64,000 nucleotides of DNA. Source: Rhynchonema sp. JSB1_4 (taxonomy: Eukaryota > Nematoda > Chromadorea > Monhysterida > Xyalidae). The position numbers and the translations under genes were made by a program. The notes beneath the pieces are model-generated. The model had not been told where the DNA came from, searched no databases, and saw nothing but the letters and a program-made list of their open reading frames with translations. The stretch is from NCBI GenBank assembly GCA_030248065.1, contig JASAMV010001839.1:85506-149505 (forward strand), written 5' to 3'. Below, piece after piece: positions 11,692-23,986 of the stretch (position 1 is its first letter; each line of letters starts with the position of its first letter).

Positions 11692-14600
11692 ATGTGGAGG
11701 TCCAGCATAATTTTCCTTCTGCTGTCGTTTTCCTCAGTCATTGAGTCGCAAGGGAATCTGTATGAGGACTGCATCATGGCAAATGCATGTGAAGACTGTT
11801 CTCAGAAAGATACAGCTGAACTGCGTGATCGCTGCAGAAAACAGTGCCAGGAAATCTGCCGAGTCAGTTGGTCATTCAGTTTCACAATCCAAACTAAACC
11901 TGTTCTTTGATATTGTATGTATATTTAGTTTCCGTGTGGCTAATGTCACCACAACCGCACAATTGCAACCATGTATAATTTCAGCTCGCATGCAGTCTGC
12001 CAGGACAACGATGTCCAACACTGATAGACGAAACAACAACTGTGGAAACCACAGTGGCCACACGAGAAGGACGACCAGCTGATGAAACCACACGGAGAAG
12101 AAAAGGCTCCAGAATACCGATATCAGCAACTACAACCTCCAGTCCTAAGACAGTCACTAAAGCCGCTCGACGGTCAACAACACCAAGCTCAAGTGAGGAA
12201 CCAAAGCGACGACGGCCTTCATCGTTCCTCCCCGTCATGAGAGATGTTGGTGGCGATGATTACGAGGACTACAGCGATTCTATCGTTAGTTTCCTGTCCC
12301 TTGAAGGTGCTGGTTAGCAACCCTTCGACCGCGCTTGATCTTGGGGCGTAGTATATATATATAAACAAAGTTTGGACATCGTGTTACTCGACCCTAAGCT
12401 GGCGAGCCGATTGGTTGCTTCCTGATGTTTCACGGCCACGTTGAAGTTTACCCCTGGTGAAAAAAAACCGAAAAAATGTGAAACGCTGCTGTGACACGAA
12501 TAGGCTGTTTGAAAGTTTGATACTGGAGTGACAGCAACCTCCAACATTGTGGAAAAATACGCAATGCACAATATAGCTATTGAAACGTCCGCATTGTTGA
12601 ATAAAGAAACAAAAGGTTTCAGAAACCTGGTCATTTTTTGCTAGGATTTTGTACTCGTGTAATTTTAAGCATCTATGGTGAATGAAATAAGTTGTCAATT
12701 ACAAATAAAAATCCACTAATTATCAAGTTTCTTGTTTGTGCTTCCCAGTTTTCAAAACCCTACACAGCTCACACAATGTTTACCACAACATGCGCAAGGC
12801 AGCCTTTCCAATGCGCACACACACAAAGTTTGCCAGCTGTGAAACATTGCTGTGTTGTCGCTGTGCCGACTGTGTGTTGTCGTCGTGTGTGCGCTGTGAG
12901 AATGGCTGCCTTGCGCATGTTGTAGTAAACATTGTGTGAGCTGTGTAGGGTTTTGAAAACTCGGAAGCACAAACAAGGTACTTGATAATTAGAGGATTTT
13001 TATTTGTAATTGACAGCTTATTTCATTCGCCACAGATGCTTAAAATTATACGAGTACAAAATCCTAGCAAAAATGGCCAGGTTTCTGAAACCTTTTGTTT
13101 CTTTATTCAACAATGTGGACGTTTCAATAGCTATTGTGCATTGCGGTTTTCGGCACACTGTTGGAGGTTGCTGTCACTCTAGTGTCAAACTTTGAAACAG
13201 CCTATTCGTGTCACAGCAGCGTTTCAACTTTTTTCGGTTTTTTTTCACCAGGGGCAAATTTCAAAGTGGCCGTGAAACATCAGGAAGCAACCAATCGGCT
13301 CGCCAGATTAGGGTCGAGTAACACGATGTCCAAACTTTGTTTATATATTCTACGCCCTAGATCAAGCGCGGTCGAAGGGTTGTTAACCAGCAGCTTTAAG
13401 TAAGTTAAAGCGCTGTGTGCATGAGTATCCGCGAAAACTCACTGCTTATGACTTTGAGTTAAATAAAATGACGATTGTCCTTTTTTCCAGCCGTAGTTGA
13501 TTGTTATCTGTCGAAAACGTAGCTTACTGTCGTATTCATGCAGGGTGTAGGTATTCTTACCCACTTTGTTCAAAGAGGTCAGCGTTCACGTCAAACATTC
13601 TAGACCAGCATCATACGTGATCGAGTGATCGGCTGCTGTGCTCTGATCAGTCGGTTAGAGCCCGGATGTCAATTATTGTGCAAACATTTCACGCCAGCTG
13701 CGGTTAGTATTCGTTGACACACATTTAAACCATAGTGTTGTGTGTGATTGATCAAGCTGTATACTCAACTTTATCTCCAGATCAAGGACGCATTGCTTTC
13801 GAACGCCTGTTCAATCAATCAACTCAACCAGGTGTATCAATGCGTCACAAATGGAGCTGATCATTCGCAGTGCTGCAAGAGAAAGCGCGTAAAGCAAGGA
13901 TGTCTGGATGTTTGTGACGCGCGGCACTACAACGTGAGGTTTGGCAGCACTCTCGCACGATGTGTGGCAGATCAGGAACTGGAAAAAATGAAAGTCTGTT
14001 TCTATGATCACCACGAGAAATGCTATCTGAGCGATTTCGACTACGAATTTGCTGATTTCGATCCGGCGGACTGTCCCGAAAATTCCAACGAGAAATCAAG
14101 CCGAGGACGGGAGAATCGTCGACCTGTTGTCCAGCCAAAAGTCGACCCGGAACAAGATGCGCCCGCAAGCGCCAAAGGCGTTCGAAGACCGAAGATCGGC
14201 TTGCGCCGGCCGACACCAGCCGTTGGTGCACGGCGTTGGGAAGAAGAAGAGAATGCCGGGCTGAGACGATCCTCATCTGAGCTAACTGAATCTACAACGA
14301 CAACTACCGAGCCCACAACGACGACGCAAAAGCCTGTTAGTTTTTGCTATTATGTCAGCTCACATGTTTACCCAACCACATTTGGAATTAAAACAATAGG
14401 TTACAGCTGACACCAGACGAATTCCTAACAAAATGCTGTGTTACAACGATGGGTCAGCAAGTATCCAAGGGCTGCGCTCAGTTCTGCTCGTTTGAGACCA
14501 TGACCAAATCGGCGGTAAGTAATCGTGTGATTTCTTTTTCTATTAGCGGAGTGGATATTATTGTTCTATGTTCACACAGTTCATCAATGCGTTCTTGGCT

Positions 14601-14834
14601 TCGACGTGTCCCAAGTCCGTGGTTGCGCAGACGTTCCAATGTGTGGGACGCAGTGCCAACCATGCGGAATGCTGTCGGCGAGAACGGGTCGCGGGTGTCT
14701 GTCTTGATCTGTGCGACGGTACAAAAACGCCGCAGTTCACGCTGAAATATCTGTCTTGCTTGGATCTACCAGTGCTCAGTTCGATTAAGCGCTGTTTCAA
14801 AGTATACACCAGGGAGAATCCAGTTTTTGCTTAA
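11692..14834 (+). CDS. DB-module secreted protein with two DB modules (gene 4)
   Basis: Exons are 11692-11862, 11985-12284, 13604-13702, 13781-14335, 14407-14514, 14580-14834 (1488 nt, 495 aa), all phase 0. Exon 1: signal peptide (MWRSSIIFLLLSFSSVIES) and Cys module (CIMANACEDC). Exon 2: LACSLPGQRC, then a Thr/Arg/Ser-rich linker ending in an acidic DDYEDYSDSI. Exons 3 and 4: DB1 (DRVIGCCALISR, then NACSINQLNQVYQC, then MKVCFYDHHEKC), then a charged linker with TESTTTTTEPTTTT. Exons 5 and 6: DB2 (LTPDEFLTKCC, then STCPKSVVAQTFQC, then IKRCFKVYTRENPVFA-stop). The 1.3-kb intron 2 carries a large inverted repeat. Exons 1-2 could instead be a separate orphan fragment, but phases fit a single gene. 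Confidence 0.72.
12309..13391. mobile_element. Large inverted-repeat (foldback) element in intron of DB gene 4
   Basis: Left arm begins GCTGGTTAGCAACCC (12309). Right arm ends GGGTTGTTAACCAGC (13391). The arms are near-complementary over roughly 500 bp each, with a short CA/TG-rich centre near 12830-12900. Each arm carries a copy of TGATGTTTCA (12423 and 13273). The reading frames inside (for example 12384-12698 on the minus strand and 13010-13195 on the plus strand) simply mirror each other and are not genes. No clear target duplication was found, so I cannot assign a superfamily. Confidence 0.75.
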
Positions 14835-15244
14835 TAACTACCACTACCGTATTAATGAGGATATGATATTTCAGACGTCATTAAATTTCACTTTGTTTTA
14901 TTGCTTTCTTGACAGCTTTCGTACTTTTTCTGGTGACAAACAAGTGCCACAAACCCGTACCTGTAGCTAATTTATTTGCCACTGTTTTGTGCATCTGACG
15001 TTTCTCATTCAAATTGAACTTTTACCCGTCTGGAAATTTACCAGCATAAACGATAACTGCTAAAATGGCAGTGTTCTGTTATGAAATAAAACTAAGTTTC
15101 AGCGCTCTTAATGTTTTTTTGCATCACGCTGTTACGCGCGTGAAGTTTTCTCCACTTCGGGGTTTTTAGAAAAAAAGTTGTAAACTTCGCGCAGTGCCGT
15201 GCATCACACGTGCATTGCTTCTACACGACGACATTCAACCGCTG
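14835..15244. other. Intergenic, DB gene 4 to gene 5
   Basis: Nothing recognised beyond presumed 3' UTR (an AATAAA-like GAAATAAAAC near 15082) and upstream sequence of the next gene. Confidence 0.4.
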
Positions 15245-16506
15245 ATGACAATGACGGACCTGGTTCAGTTGCTCTGCTTATTGATGATCGTAGGTTCCGC
15301 GCTTGGGCTTCCGCCGGAAGCGTTTGGCAACTACGTGTCAATCCCGCCGTGTGCATACATACCGTGCAGTTATTGTGAACACGACACCAGGGTCCAGGCA
15401 GCTTGCAAACAAAAATGTTACGTATGCTGCGTAAGTTCGCCCTTTTTCGATCACAGACGATTTTCAAACATGTCACACAACATTAGTCTGCATAATACGA
15501 TGATTCGATCAGGTTGGTGCTCGCGGGTGGGGCCAGACCGATAGGGTCTGTTCGGTCGAAGGCGTGTTTGCGGAAGCAGTCACAACGGAGGCGACAATTT
15601 CGACGACAACGGCGTGGAAAGAACCGAACTTGATCGATCCGATCGAACTGAGTGTCAAACCGGTACCAACCGTGCCAGTGGTACGAACGACGAAACCTCG
15701 GGTACGAGAGATCTGTTTGGTATCGCACAACTTGTAACCACCAACGCGGTTCTTCCTTGCAGTTGACGCCCGAGGAGCGCCTCGCTGACTGTTGCTGGAA
15801 GTCCAATCTGCCGCAGAACTGCCGACGTTTTTGCTCGTATCAAGGACTGAACGGTGCTGCGGTAAGGGCACATTCCAAGACTTCGCATGTATAGTCCGTC
15901 CATCAGCGCATGTGTCACTTCGTGACGCTGCTGGCCGACTTGTTTCCTTCCTCCACGTTCTAATGAAAAAGAAATTGAGTTTCCGAAAAAAATTATTTTT
16001 GCTCGTAGAATTGTGATTTTTATAAAATCGACGTGTTTTATCCATTTTAATTTAATTTAATTTTAAATTTGAACGAATGCAATCTCTTCCGACACATTCC
16101 ATCATTTTTTCAGTTTCAGTTGCAAAATCCGTCACGCTCAATTTCTCCTTCATTAGAACGTGGAGGAAGGGAACAAGCAAGCCAGCAGTGACACAAAGTG
16201 ACATGAGCTGATGGACGGACTGTACACATTTGAGACAGTGAACTCATATTAACGTTATAGGCAATCCTGCTTTAGGTGGAACATGCCATTATGTGGTCAT
16301 TGTGCCCACATAATCACGTCAGCAACGTTTTGAAGTGCGCCACAGGCGGTCGCGATTATACCAACTGCTGCATGAGCAAGGGTATCAGCTCACCGTGTGT
16401 GGATGTGTGCAGTCCAAACTTCGAGATCAAGTTGGACTTGAGATATTGGGCCTGCATCAAGGAGCCGCACTTCACTCTAATAAAAGACTGCTTCTTTGAA
16501 CGGTGA
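15245..16506 (+). CDS. DB-module secreted protein, gene 5
   Basis: Exons are 15245-15430, 15513-15701, 15763-15861, 16276-16506 (705 nt, 234 aa), all phase 0. It starts MTMTDLVQLLCLLMIVG (signal peptide); a second Met two codons in is equally possible. Next comes a Cys module: PPCAYIPCSYCEHDTRVQ, then CKQKCYVCC. Exon 2 holds one more Cys and a Thr/Pro linker (TTEATISTTT). Exons 3 and 4 give one DB module: LTPEERLADCC, then CRRFCSYQGL, then HVSNVLKCATGGRDYTNCC, then IKDCFFER-stop. The DB half in exon 4 is most like that of gene 3', while the N-terminal module is most like gene 6. Confidence 0.82.
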
Positions 16507-17639
16507 TGCTTTTTCTTTGCAAGTCGGTTGAGATTCAAGACTGGTGTTTTGAAAAACCCCAAGAATACATAGCACAAGCACCAACGCATGCTGTTTTTTG
16601 TTTAATGGGTGTAAGTTGCACATTAGATAAACGAAAACGGATATAGTCAGCTATAACTGGAGGTTTAGAACGGCAATTTAGTGATTATGTACTTTGAAAT
16701 TATATCGTTATCTTTTTTGATTGCAGTAGATCGCCAACTAGGTATATGTTTGTACTTTACTGGTAACAGTTCTTGTGCCCCACGCTGGTGTCCTCAGTTT
16801 CTGTGAAAGGGCACTTCAGCTAATCCAAGGTTTTTTTTGCAATTTTTGATAAAAGTGGAAAGTTGACAGCACATTGCGCAGTGTGAACATTCAAATAAAG
16901 CCTACCATACCAAGGTCTGCACGAGTACGCAATCGGCACGGCATCTATGTAGTTCAATCTCTGAATTCTTGCACAAGGAGAGACCATCAGACATTTGATC
17001 CATCTATGAACATTTTACAATGACGTTGTGCCACGCAAAATTCAGACAACCTGAATATTTGCTAAATTATGAGTTGACAACCCTGTCCTGGTTCATTCAC
17101 CGGCTTGTTGCGTAATCACCAGCGACGTTGATTTTTTCTGGTGCAGTGCAATTTATATCAAACTGGATGAGAGCTGTGAAGGGCAGCACCGTATAGTTCG
17201 CTTTTGTAGTGAATTTGCCATTTTCTTTTGCCGTTTTGCAAGTTCCGAGCACAAACCGCCCAGGTTCAAAAACACAAGCGAGACTCTCGTTTATATACCT
17301 GGTGCTTTTCATGTTTGTGCGAATGCCACCTTCTAACTTGTTTTTATTCAAACATTGCGTTCAATTTTAAACTCAACCCCCTGGTGAATTTTACCTGCGG
17401 AATGTATGGTAACGGGTTTGCATCCAACCACACTGATGAAACACAAATTATGTACCTACTTGAAATTAAATTCTGTTGAGCGTAATAGAATTTTATGACA
17501 TGTTGTTTTGCTGAGCACACCTGCTAATGTGCCATATTCTGTCAATTTTGTGAGCGTTGACAAGTTGCGAACTTCACCGCCAGAAACGGCACAAACAAGT
17601 CCACTTTTGCCACGCGAAAGTACATACATTCCTGGCAGC
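16507..17639. other. Intergenic, DB gene 5 to gene 6
   Basis: About 1.1 kb without a convincing exon. Short open frames at 17097-17351 (-) and 17228-17479 (+) have no recognisable domain or partner exons. I see no clear repeat. Confidence 0.45.
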
Positions 17640-20198
17640 ATGAATTTGTTTCGAGTGTTCTACTTGTTGATTACCCTAGATTGCGTGATTGGCCCGGCGC
17701 CGCTAGTATTCCACGATTCGGTATCGCTCCCACCGTGTTCGAATATACCATGCGGCTATTGTGAAGAAGACACCCGTGTCCAGGCAACGTGCACCGGGAA
17801 ATGCTACATGTGCTGCGTTAGTGCCATTGATTCAATGGTTTCGAGAAAAGTCGGTCAAGATAATCATGATTTTTGCTTCGTCAGGTCGGAATTATCTTCG
17901 GAGGAAAGAAGTGTTCGTACAAAGGCGAATTGACGAAAGCAACGATGACAACCTCCACCACAACCTCAACTGCAGCCGTTGCCACCACCACCGCGTCAAC
18001 TCCAGTATCAACCACAACGAGAGAATGGACAACACCAATAGATCCGTTTGAAATGTCAGCAAAAACGGCACCTCCCGTGCCAGAGGAACCAGAAACGGCG
18101 CTTCCCGTGCCAGTGAAGCAAAGAACGAGCATTGCTGAAATGGTTGGACAAAGAATCGCTATGAGTACGATTGTTCAAATTGTATGTAGAAGTACATACA
18201 TCACTTCAGCAAACGCCGGAAGCCCGCTTATATGAATGTTGTTCTAAACATACTGACATGCCGTTCGGTTGTCTCGACCTTTGTTCCTATGAGAGATTCT
18301 ATAATTATCAGGTACACTATATGACAATCTTTAATGATTTAATTCATTGATCGATTGAATTTCATTATATTTGATTCATACCAGGCGCCAGCAGCGCGAC
18401 CGTGTCCGATCAACAACATAGATTTTGTCAACATTTACAACTGCATGTCAATGGGCCTGGACAACAGCAAATGTTGTGAGGACAATTCGATTGATGGATC
18501 ATGTCTGGAGCTCTGTGACGCCGGCACGACGACGCGTTTGGACAGAAACACACAGGTGCCGGCAAATTTTATTTATGCGCTCATTTTTCTCATACATAGG
18601 GTGGAATTTTCGAAACGGTGTAAAGGTCAGTTGGGCGTAAAGGTCGGTGTAAAGTTCGGTCGAAAGCTCGGTCGGCGTAGCTCGGTGTAAACGTGAAACA
18701 TTGCCTGTTATTAACGTGGAATGTTTCAAGTTTACATCGAGGTCTATCACACTGAGCTGTCGACCGAGCTTTCCACCGACCTTTACACCCAACTGACCTT
18801 CACACCGGTTCGAAAATATCACCCAGAGTGACGTACGATCATCATTTCCAGCTGAGACTGCTGTTGGGCTGTGCCGAACACAGGGACCAGTTCATCCGAA
18901 CGATTTCGTGCTTCTTCGGCCGCGATGTTGCGATCCTTCAGGCCAAATATGAGCAGACAATGACGACGCCGACCACCACCCAGCCGACAACGACCACTGA
19001 AGGTGAGCTCACGAACAGGCGGACTGTAGATTCACTTCGTTGACGAACAAACGCGAGCATTTTGTTCAAGAGGCACAAGTCAGAGCATACAAATATGTAT
19101 GACACGATAGCATAGCATAACCTTGTGTTGCTGACCCGGTAAAGAAACGTACAGTATGAACTACGCCAAACAGATACAGATTCAGTTCAACACATTCCAT
19201 TATTCAGTCAAAACCGCCACAATTGATACGGACGAGGAAGTCGATTGCGAAGAGCTGAACCACGTACGTTCGTTCAGAAGCTTCAGTCCCGCCACTGTTT
19301 TTGCCACAAAAATTCTTCCCATTATTTTTCATACAGCAACAAACGGAAGATCGTCTCATTCAGTGCTGCACAGAACTCGGCGCACGCCTGCCGGCGAAAT
19401 GCATGGAGATGTGCAGCTACGACTCAATGTCGCAACATGGGGAGGTACTGTATATGTACAGTATGTAGGTCATTCGTTGAGAACAGTGTGTGTTGAACGA
19501 TGAATAATTAATCAAAAAAACGCAATTGTTCGATTCCCTTGCATACGTTTAGGTTATTAACGCCGACCTGATGGGTGCTTGTGCTCGAGACCATCTAAAC
19601 CTCATCTATCAGTGCATGGCCGATCACACAAATCACACAACATGCTGCCTGGCCGAGCGAGTGGACTCGGAGTGCTTGCCACTGTGCGACGCCTCGCGGT
19701 AAGATGAGTCAGATGAGTTCAATCGTATATCAGAAATTAGATAGATTTTTTTGCAGTTTCGACTTCGCGCTTGACAACTGGAAGGCATGTGTGGCAAAAA
19801 ATGTTGGTCGGGAATGGGAACAGACGGTTACATGTTTCGACGACTACAACTTCACATATATGGGTAGGTCAATCAATTGGGATTATTTCTCATATATTAG
19901 TATGGCATTCTCTCCTAAAGTGTCGTTGCGGGGCGGTGGTGGCATCCGTTATCCTCACTTCATTTTTCACCCAGGTGTTATCCGGGTATCCTAATTTTTT
20001 GTCCAGGTGGTGGGTGACCTATAGTCTATGGATGAACCGCTCACGAACATTTCAGAACGGCTGTACCGCGACAACTGCATGGACGATTATTATGCCAATT
20101 ATGCGCCGCATTATGACGCACCAACAAATGGCACCACACAGACGTACAGAGAAACGTACAGAAACATCACCAGACGAGCGCGTCCGCGAAGTGGTTGA
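17640..20198 (+). CDS. DB-module secreted protein with two DB modules (gene 6)
   Basis: Ten exons: 17640-17816, 17885-18181, 18210-18311, 18385-18555, 18852-19002, 19208-19263, 19337-19444, 19553-19698, 19757-19863, 20056-20198 (1458 nt, 485 aa); all phases agree. Signal peptide MNLFRVFYLLITL; Cys module PPCSNIPCGYCEEDTRVQ, then CTGKCYMCC; Thr-rich linker in exon 2. DB1: exon 3 (RLYECCSKH, then CLDLCSYERF), exons 4 and 5 (CPINNIDFVNIYNC, then CLELCDAG, then TISCFFGRD). DB2: exon 7 (RLIQCCTELGA), exons 8 and 9 (CARDHLNLIYQC, then CLPLCDAS, then TVTCFDDYN). A Tyr/Arg-rich tail ends RRARPRSG-stop. Unlike its neighbours, the back half of each DB module is split by an extra intron; the first of these carries a MITE. 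Confidence 0.8.
18599..18824. mobile_element. Palindromic MITE, family P (copy 1), in intron of DB gene 6
   Basis: Almost complete palindrome with termini GGGTGGAATTTTCGAAACGG and its near-complement ending GAAAATATCACCC. Related copies lie at 28198-28423, 42383-42614 and 51292-51516. Three of the four have exact 3-bp flanking duplications; here the flanks are ATA and AGA, one mismatch. About 226 bp, no coding capacity. Confidence 0.85.
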
Positions 20199-21325
20199 TT
20201 GCTATAATAATGTTTCATACGATCGTCCAGTTTATTTTATCCTTGCTAATTTATTTGTTTATATTGATTATACGTAAAATTATTCCGAGATCTATGGTAG
20301 ATTTGGATGACTTTTGTTCAGTCTACGGCACGCGGTTCGTTTGATGTCGATAAATAGACACGTGGTCGTCGTTTTACCAACACTCGCCGCCAAAAAAAAT
20401 CATGTTGTATGTAGATATAACAGCACCAACAAATCTAGCGCTGCGGAACAAGTATCGAATTTCCACCAACACATTTGATTTCTGGCTGGTAGTCTTTCTA
20501 CCGTATTTTCCCAATAGGCGCTCCAATCTCCAATTACATATTAACGCCCGGTGTGGGGATGACCATAAGCACACTATCGGAGATGTCACCTATACCTGCA
20601 CTTGCGCATAATGCACATGGCATTGCGTTTGACATCATACACTTTCTAACCCTTGTTCCGGATTGCTCTTGCTGCATGTTTCAGCGTGGACGTGGTCAAT
20701 GGCAAGCACATGCTAAGCACAAAACGCATGTTGAACGCGACTCTACGACAGAATTCCCGATCTGAGAAGGGATGATTTGGCGGCAATTTGAAATCAGATC
20801 TTGCACAAATGGGAGGACTGGGTCAAGAGTATCGGGAGGAAAGAATCAGATGAGACTGCAATGAAAGTGCCAGAGATTCTGGAAATAGCACACGATCTGC
20901 CCCTGTCTCAGTCGTCTGGGCAAAGGGTCTTCAATCGTCTTTAACGCGAACAAGTGCGTTCATGGTGGACGTCCTTCAGTGACGTGCTTGTTCAATCCCA
21001 AAAAGCGGGCGGAGGACCACAGCATATTTTTTGAATTGCCACCACGAGCGTTCAGCGAGCGTTTGCCATTGACCAGGTGCCGTTTCAGGTAATCATAAAC
21101 TTTTGGGGCACATTTGACATGGCATGGACACTGGTACTACACGTACTGTATCACAAAAATAATGCCTGACAAGAATAAGCGCCCATTCCCGACCCGATAA
21201 ACACCCATCTCCAATAAACATGGGTCAGAGCAACCTTGAAAAAAATAATCGCGCGCAGGGTGTTTCAGGAAAAATTCAAACGAACGAATTCAAATCCCAC
21301 AGCCGACCGAAGGTGGTTCATGAGG

Positions 21326-21638
21326 TCTATTTATACTTCTGACTTCCGGGAAGTAGAAGTCAAAATCCGGAGAAGTCACTACCACGCAGAAGTGCCCGGC
21401 AAGGCAGTGATTGCTTGTAGTGATTGCCTGTTCCGCTCTGTCCATTGACTGTTGCCTGCCGTCTACTGTTCTTGCTCCGTTCGTGAGCTGACCGAACAGG
21501 CAGTCACAAATTTCTGACTGCTACTGCCAGGCAGTCAGAGTATAAACCGACCTAAGGTCGATTTATACTTCTGACTTCCGGGAAGTAGAAGTCAAAATCC
21601 GGAGAAGTCACCACCACGCAGAAGTGCACGGCAAGATT
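21326..21638. repeat. Two direct repeats of about 80 bp
   Basis: GGTCTATTTATACTTCTGAC (21324 on) recurs as GGTCGATTTATACTTCTGAC (about 21554 on). Each continues through CTTCCGGGAAGTAGAAGTC and AAAATCCGGAGAAGTCAC into GCAGAAGTGC. The spacer repeats CAGTCAGAGTATAAACCGACC fragments (also near 21700). This looks like a decayed, rearranged repeat rather than a clean element. Confidence 0.75.
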
Positions 21639-22276
21639 ACTTTTTCTTCCCCTTCTCGTCTTTAACCGCACCAAAACACAAACAAAACAACTCAACTCCA
21701 GTATAAACCGACCTTACGTTCGTGTCATCGTTCAGATGTTCGATGAAGATGTTCTAGTTCATGTTCTTGTGGTTATGTCACATCATAGATTTTGTTAATG
21801 TTTTTGCGATTGCCTGCAGTGTCGACACGTTGTCAAGGAAACTTTTTTAGAATCACACATTACCGCAAAATGTAGAGAAGAAAATTTACCGGGGAAGCGC
21901 ATTTTGCACCCTGATGGATGTGTGACAAATTCTACATGATTCCCGTGTACTGGCACTATATTCAGCAACCACTGTTACATGTAGAAAAGTAAAAAATTCA
22001 ATTTTGCCTTGCGTATTGCGTATTGTCATATATTGATCGTTTATAGTTTTGGAAACTGGAACAATATTTTGACTGTGACATCCCTTCATCGCAGCAACCT
22101 TACATGGAAGTACCAGAATGGTCGTTTTTCGATCCAATTATGCAATGGTGTTCGCCATGTACTACTGTGGATATGATTTCGCCCGTGTATAAAGAAAGTT
22201 TTATTCCCGTTTTTGGAATCAAATTGTGGATGATCTTCGGTGGCCTTATTACTGAAATGATAACCGATTAGGCAAA

Positions 22277-22449
22277 CTACGTCAACACGAGCCCGATTTC
22301 GGAGGTGGTGCGCTTGCAGAACGAATAGAAAGAGTAAATCATCATGCAGCACGTTGTATTCTACAACGTGTAACACTTCCCAAATCAGCAGCCACGTGTG
22401 CATGTTTCACTATCTGCCACCTCCGAAATAGGGCTCGTGTTGGCGTAGT
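22277..22449. mobile_element. Inverted-repeat element, about 170 bp
   Basis: Arms CTACGTCAACACGAGCCCG (left) and CGGGCTCGTGTTGGCGTAG-like (right, ending about 22449) continue inward through CGGAGGTGG and CCACCTCCG. A second small palindrome (ACGTTGTATTCTACAACGT) sits in the centre. MITE-like; no target duplication established. Confidence 0.65.
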
Positions 22450-23986
22450 GGTATGGTATAATACTACAGTATACCTGCATCCAAGTTTGCTGTCCAAATG
22501 TTCAACCCAAATTGTGTGTTAGCCGATCACTTCGCAGATCTGGACTAAACACGCTTTACATTGGTAGAACTTGCATGTTCAAAATTATAAACAGTTGATC
22601 AGTAATATCCGTATCCACAATGTTTACACTTCATGTCTCCCGAAAGTTAGGTACATACGTGTTCGATTGTACTACATACTTTGTAGAAGTAACCAACTTT
22701 CATAAAAGTGTGGCAAAACGCGGCAGTTGTGAACATTTCCTTCACTTCTCCACGGTTGGACAGTACGTATTTTTTGGTTTTGAATCAAACTCGTCAAACC
22801 ACCAAGTATGACTAATAGAATTGCGCAACGAAATTGAGAAAACGAAAGTGAAGATTTTTTCTCAACAGCTCTTCCACACAGACAGTATGCATATGGTCAT
22901 AAAAGTCTCATTGTTGTTAAAGGTCTATGAAGATTTTGAATTTTCTACCGTTAAAATAAACCCCGTTTAGGGTTTTTGCACCCCGTCGTTAATTTCACTC
23001 TCTACCGAATTTCCGGCTGGTGCTCTGTGACATCATGGCACCCATATGAACATTTATTATCTGTTGCCAATTTTTTTATATCCGCGATTCTCTGTGTTTT
23101 CTGCGCGCTAATTTGCGCAGGACACCCTTCTTGATGTAAAACAGCGTGGTATTATTTATGAAATTTGTGCACATTTCATTGGATTACTGTAGGTTCCTGC
23201 ACAAGAACTGTTTGGTGAATGGGGTTGGATCAATCAAGCGTAAACACTAATTAGTATCGGAAATTGCGAAATGGGTCTGGGAACTTTTGTGCATACATAC
23301 TGTATCTTCTTCGAAAAAATACGGAACCACCTTCATGAAAACGCCTCTGCAGTCTTCGAAAGTATAAATAAAGGGATTTCGTCCGTGCCTGATTTGCAAA
23401 ATATAGGTAAAAAGTTGCGCACGCGCAATATCAGGGTTTTTTAGTTTTCCAAGTGTTTTGTTTCGAGTTATCTAATTTCCGACCAAACCACGCGCTACGC
23501 AATGCGGGATTTTCGTCAACTTTGAACCTACAGTTCCGGGTGCAATTCTAGGCAAAGAGTTGCGCCCCCCCCCCCCCCCCCCCCCCTGCACGCGTCTTCC
23601 TAGTGCTAAAACATAGGGAGCGCACGCCAGCGCACGCGCAAACCCTCGCGGCACGCAATAGTTCACTTTTGCCTATACTTTGCCCACTTTCGCACCCGCA
23701 CCCCCTCACTTCTTGCACCCGGACTGTGTACCACCAATGAGATAACACGCTGGGACTTGCCTTTGGCGAGGTTTATTGTTTTTAAGTTCAGTTACTTTCG
23801 TTTTCTCTCTGCAGGGTTACATACCTTCCAAGCAGTGACACATTCGAAAACATCAAAAATTATTCTTTGCCTTATTCGTGCTAACGACGGTCTACAGTAT
23901 AATACAGTAGGTTACATAATACTGCATTTCAGACCAAACTAATGAAAATTGAAACATCAACAACTCCATATTCGTGAAACATCAAA

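Larger units (their letters stand above)
6452..12021. repeat. Tandem duplication, copy 2
   Basis: Second copy of 96-6414, head to tail. It is about 0.75 kb shorter, essentially because it lacks the 739-bp MITE. It keeps the intact form of DB gene 3. Small in-frame differences exist, for example a 9-nt gain in linker exon 4 of gene 2' and a 3-nt loss in its exon 5. This suggests continued coding constraint. Confidence 0.93.
20199..23986. other. Repeat-bearing intergenic region, no gene recognised
   Basis: About 3.8 kb between the DB array and the collagen gene. It holds a pair of roughly 80-bp direct repeats (21326-21638), an inverted-repeat element (22277-22449) and a C homopolymer run (about 23564-23586). 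Short open frames (for example 22086-22403 minus) overlap the repeats and have no recognisable domain. The last few hundred bases presumably hold the collagen promoter. Confidence 0.55.

Noticed and set aside
12384..13403. Mirrored open frames between DB gene 4 exons
   Set aside because: They arise from the inverted repeat at 12309-13391; no domain or codon pattern.
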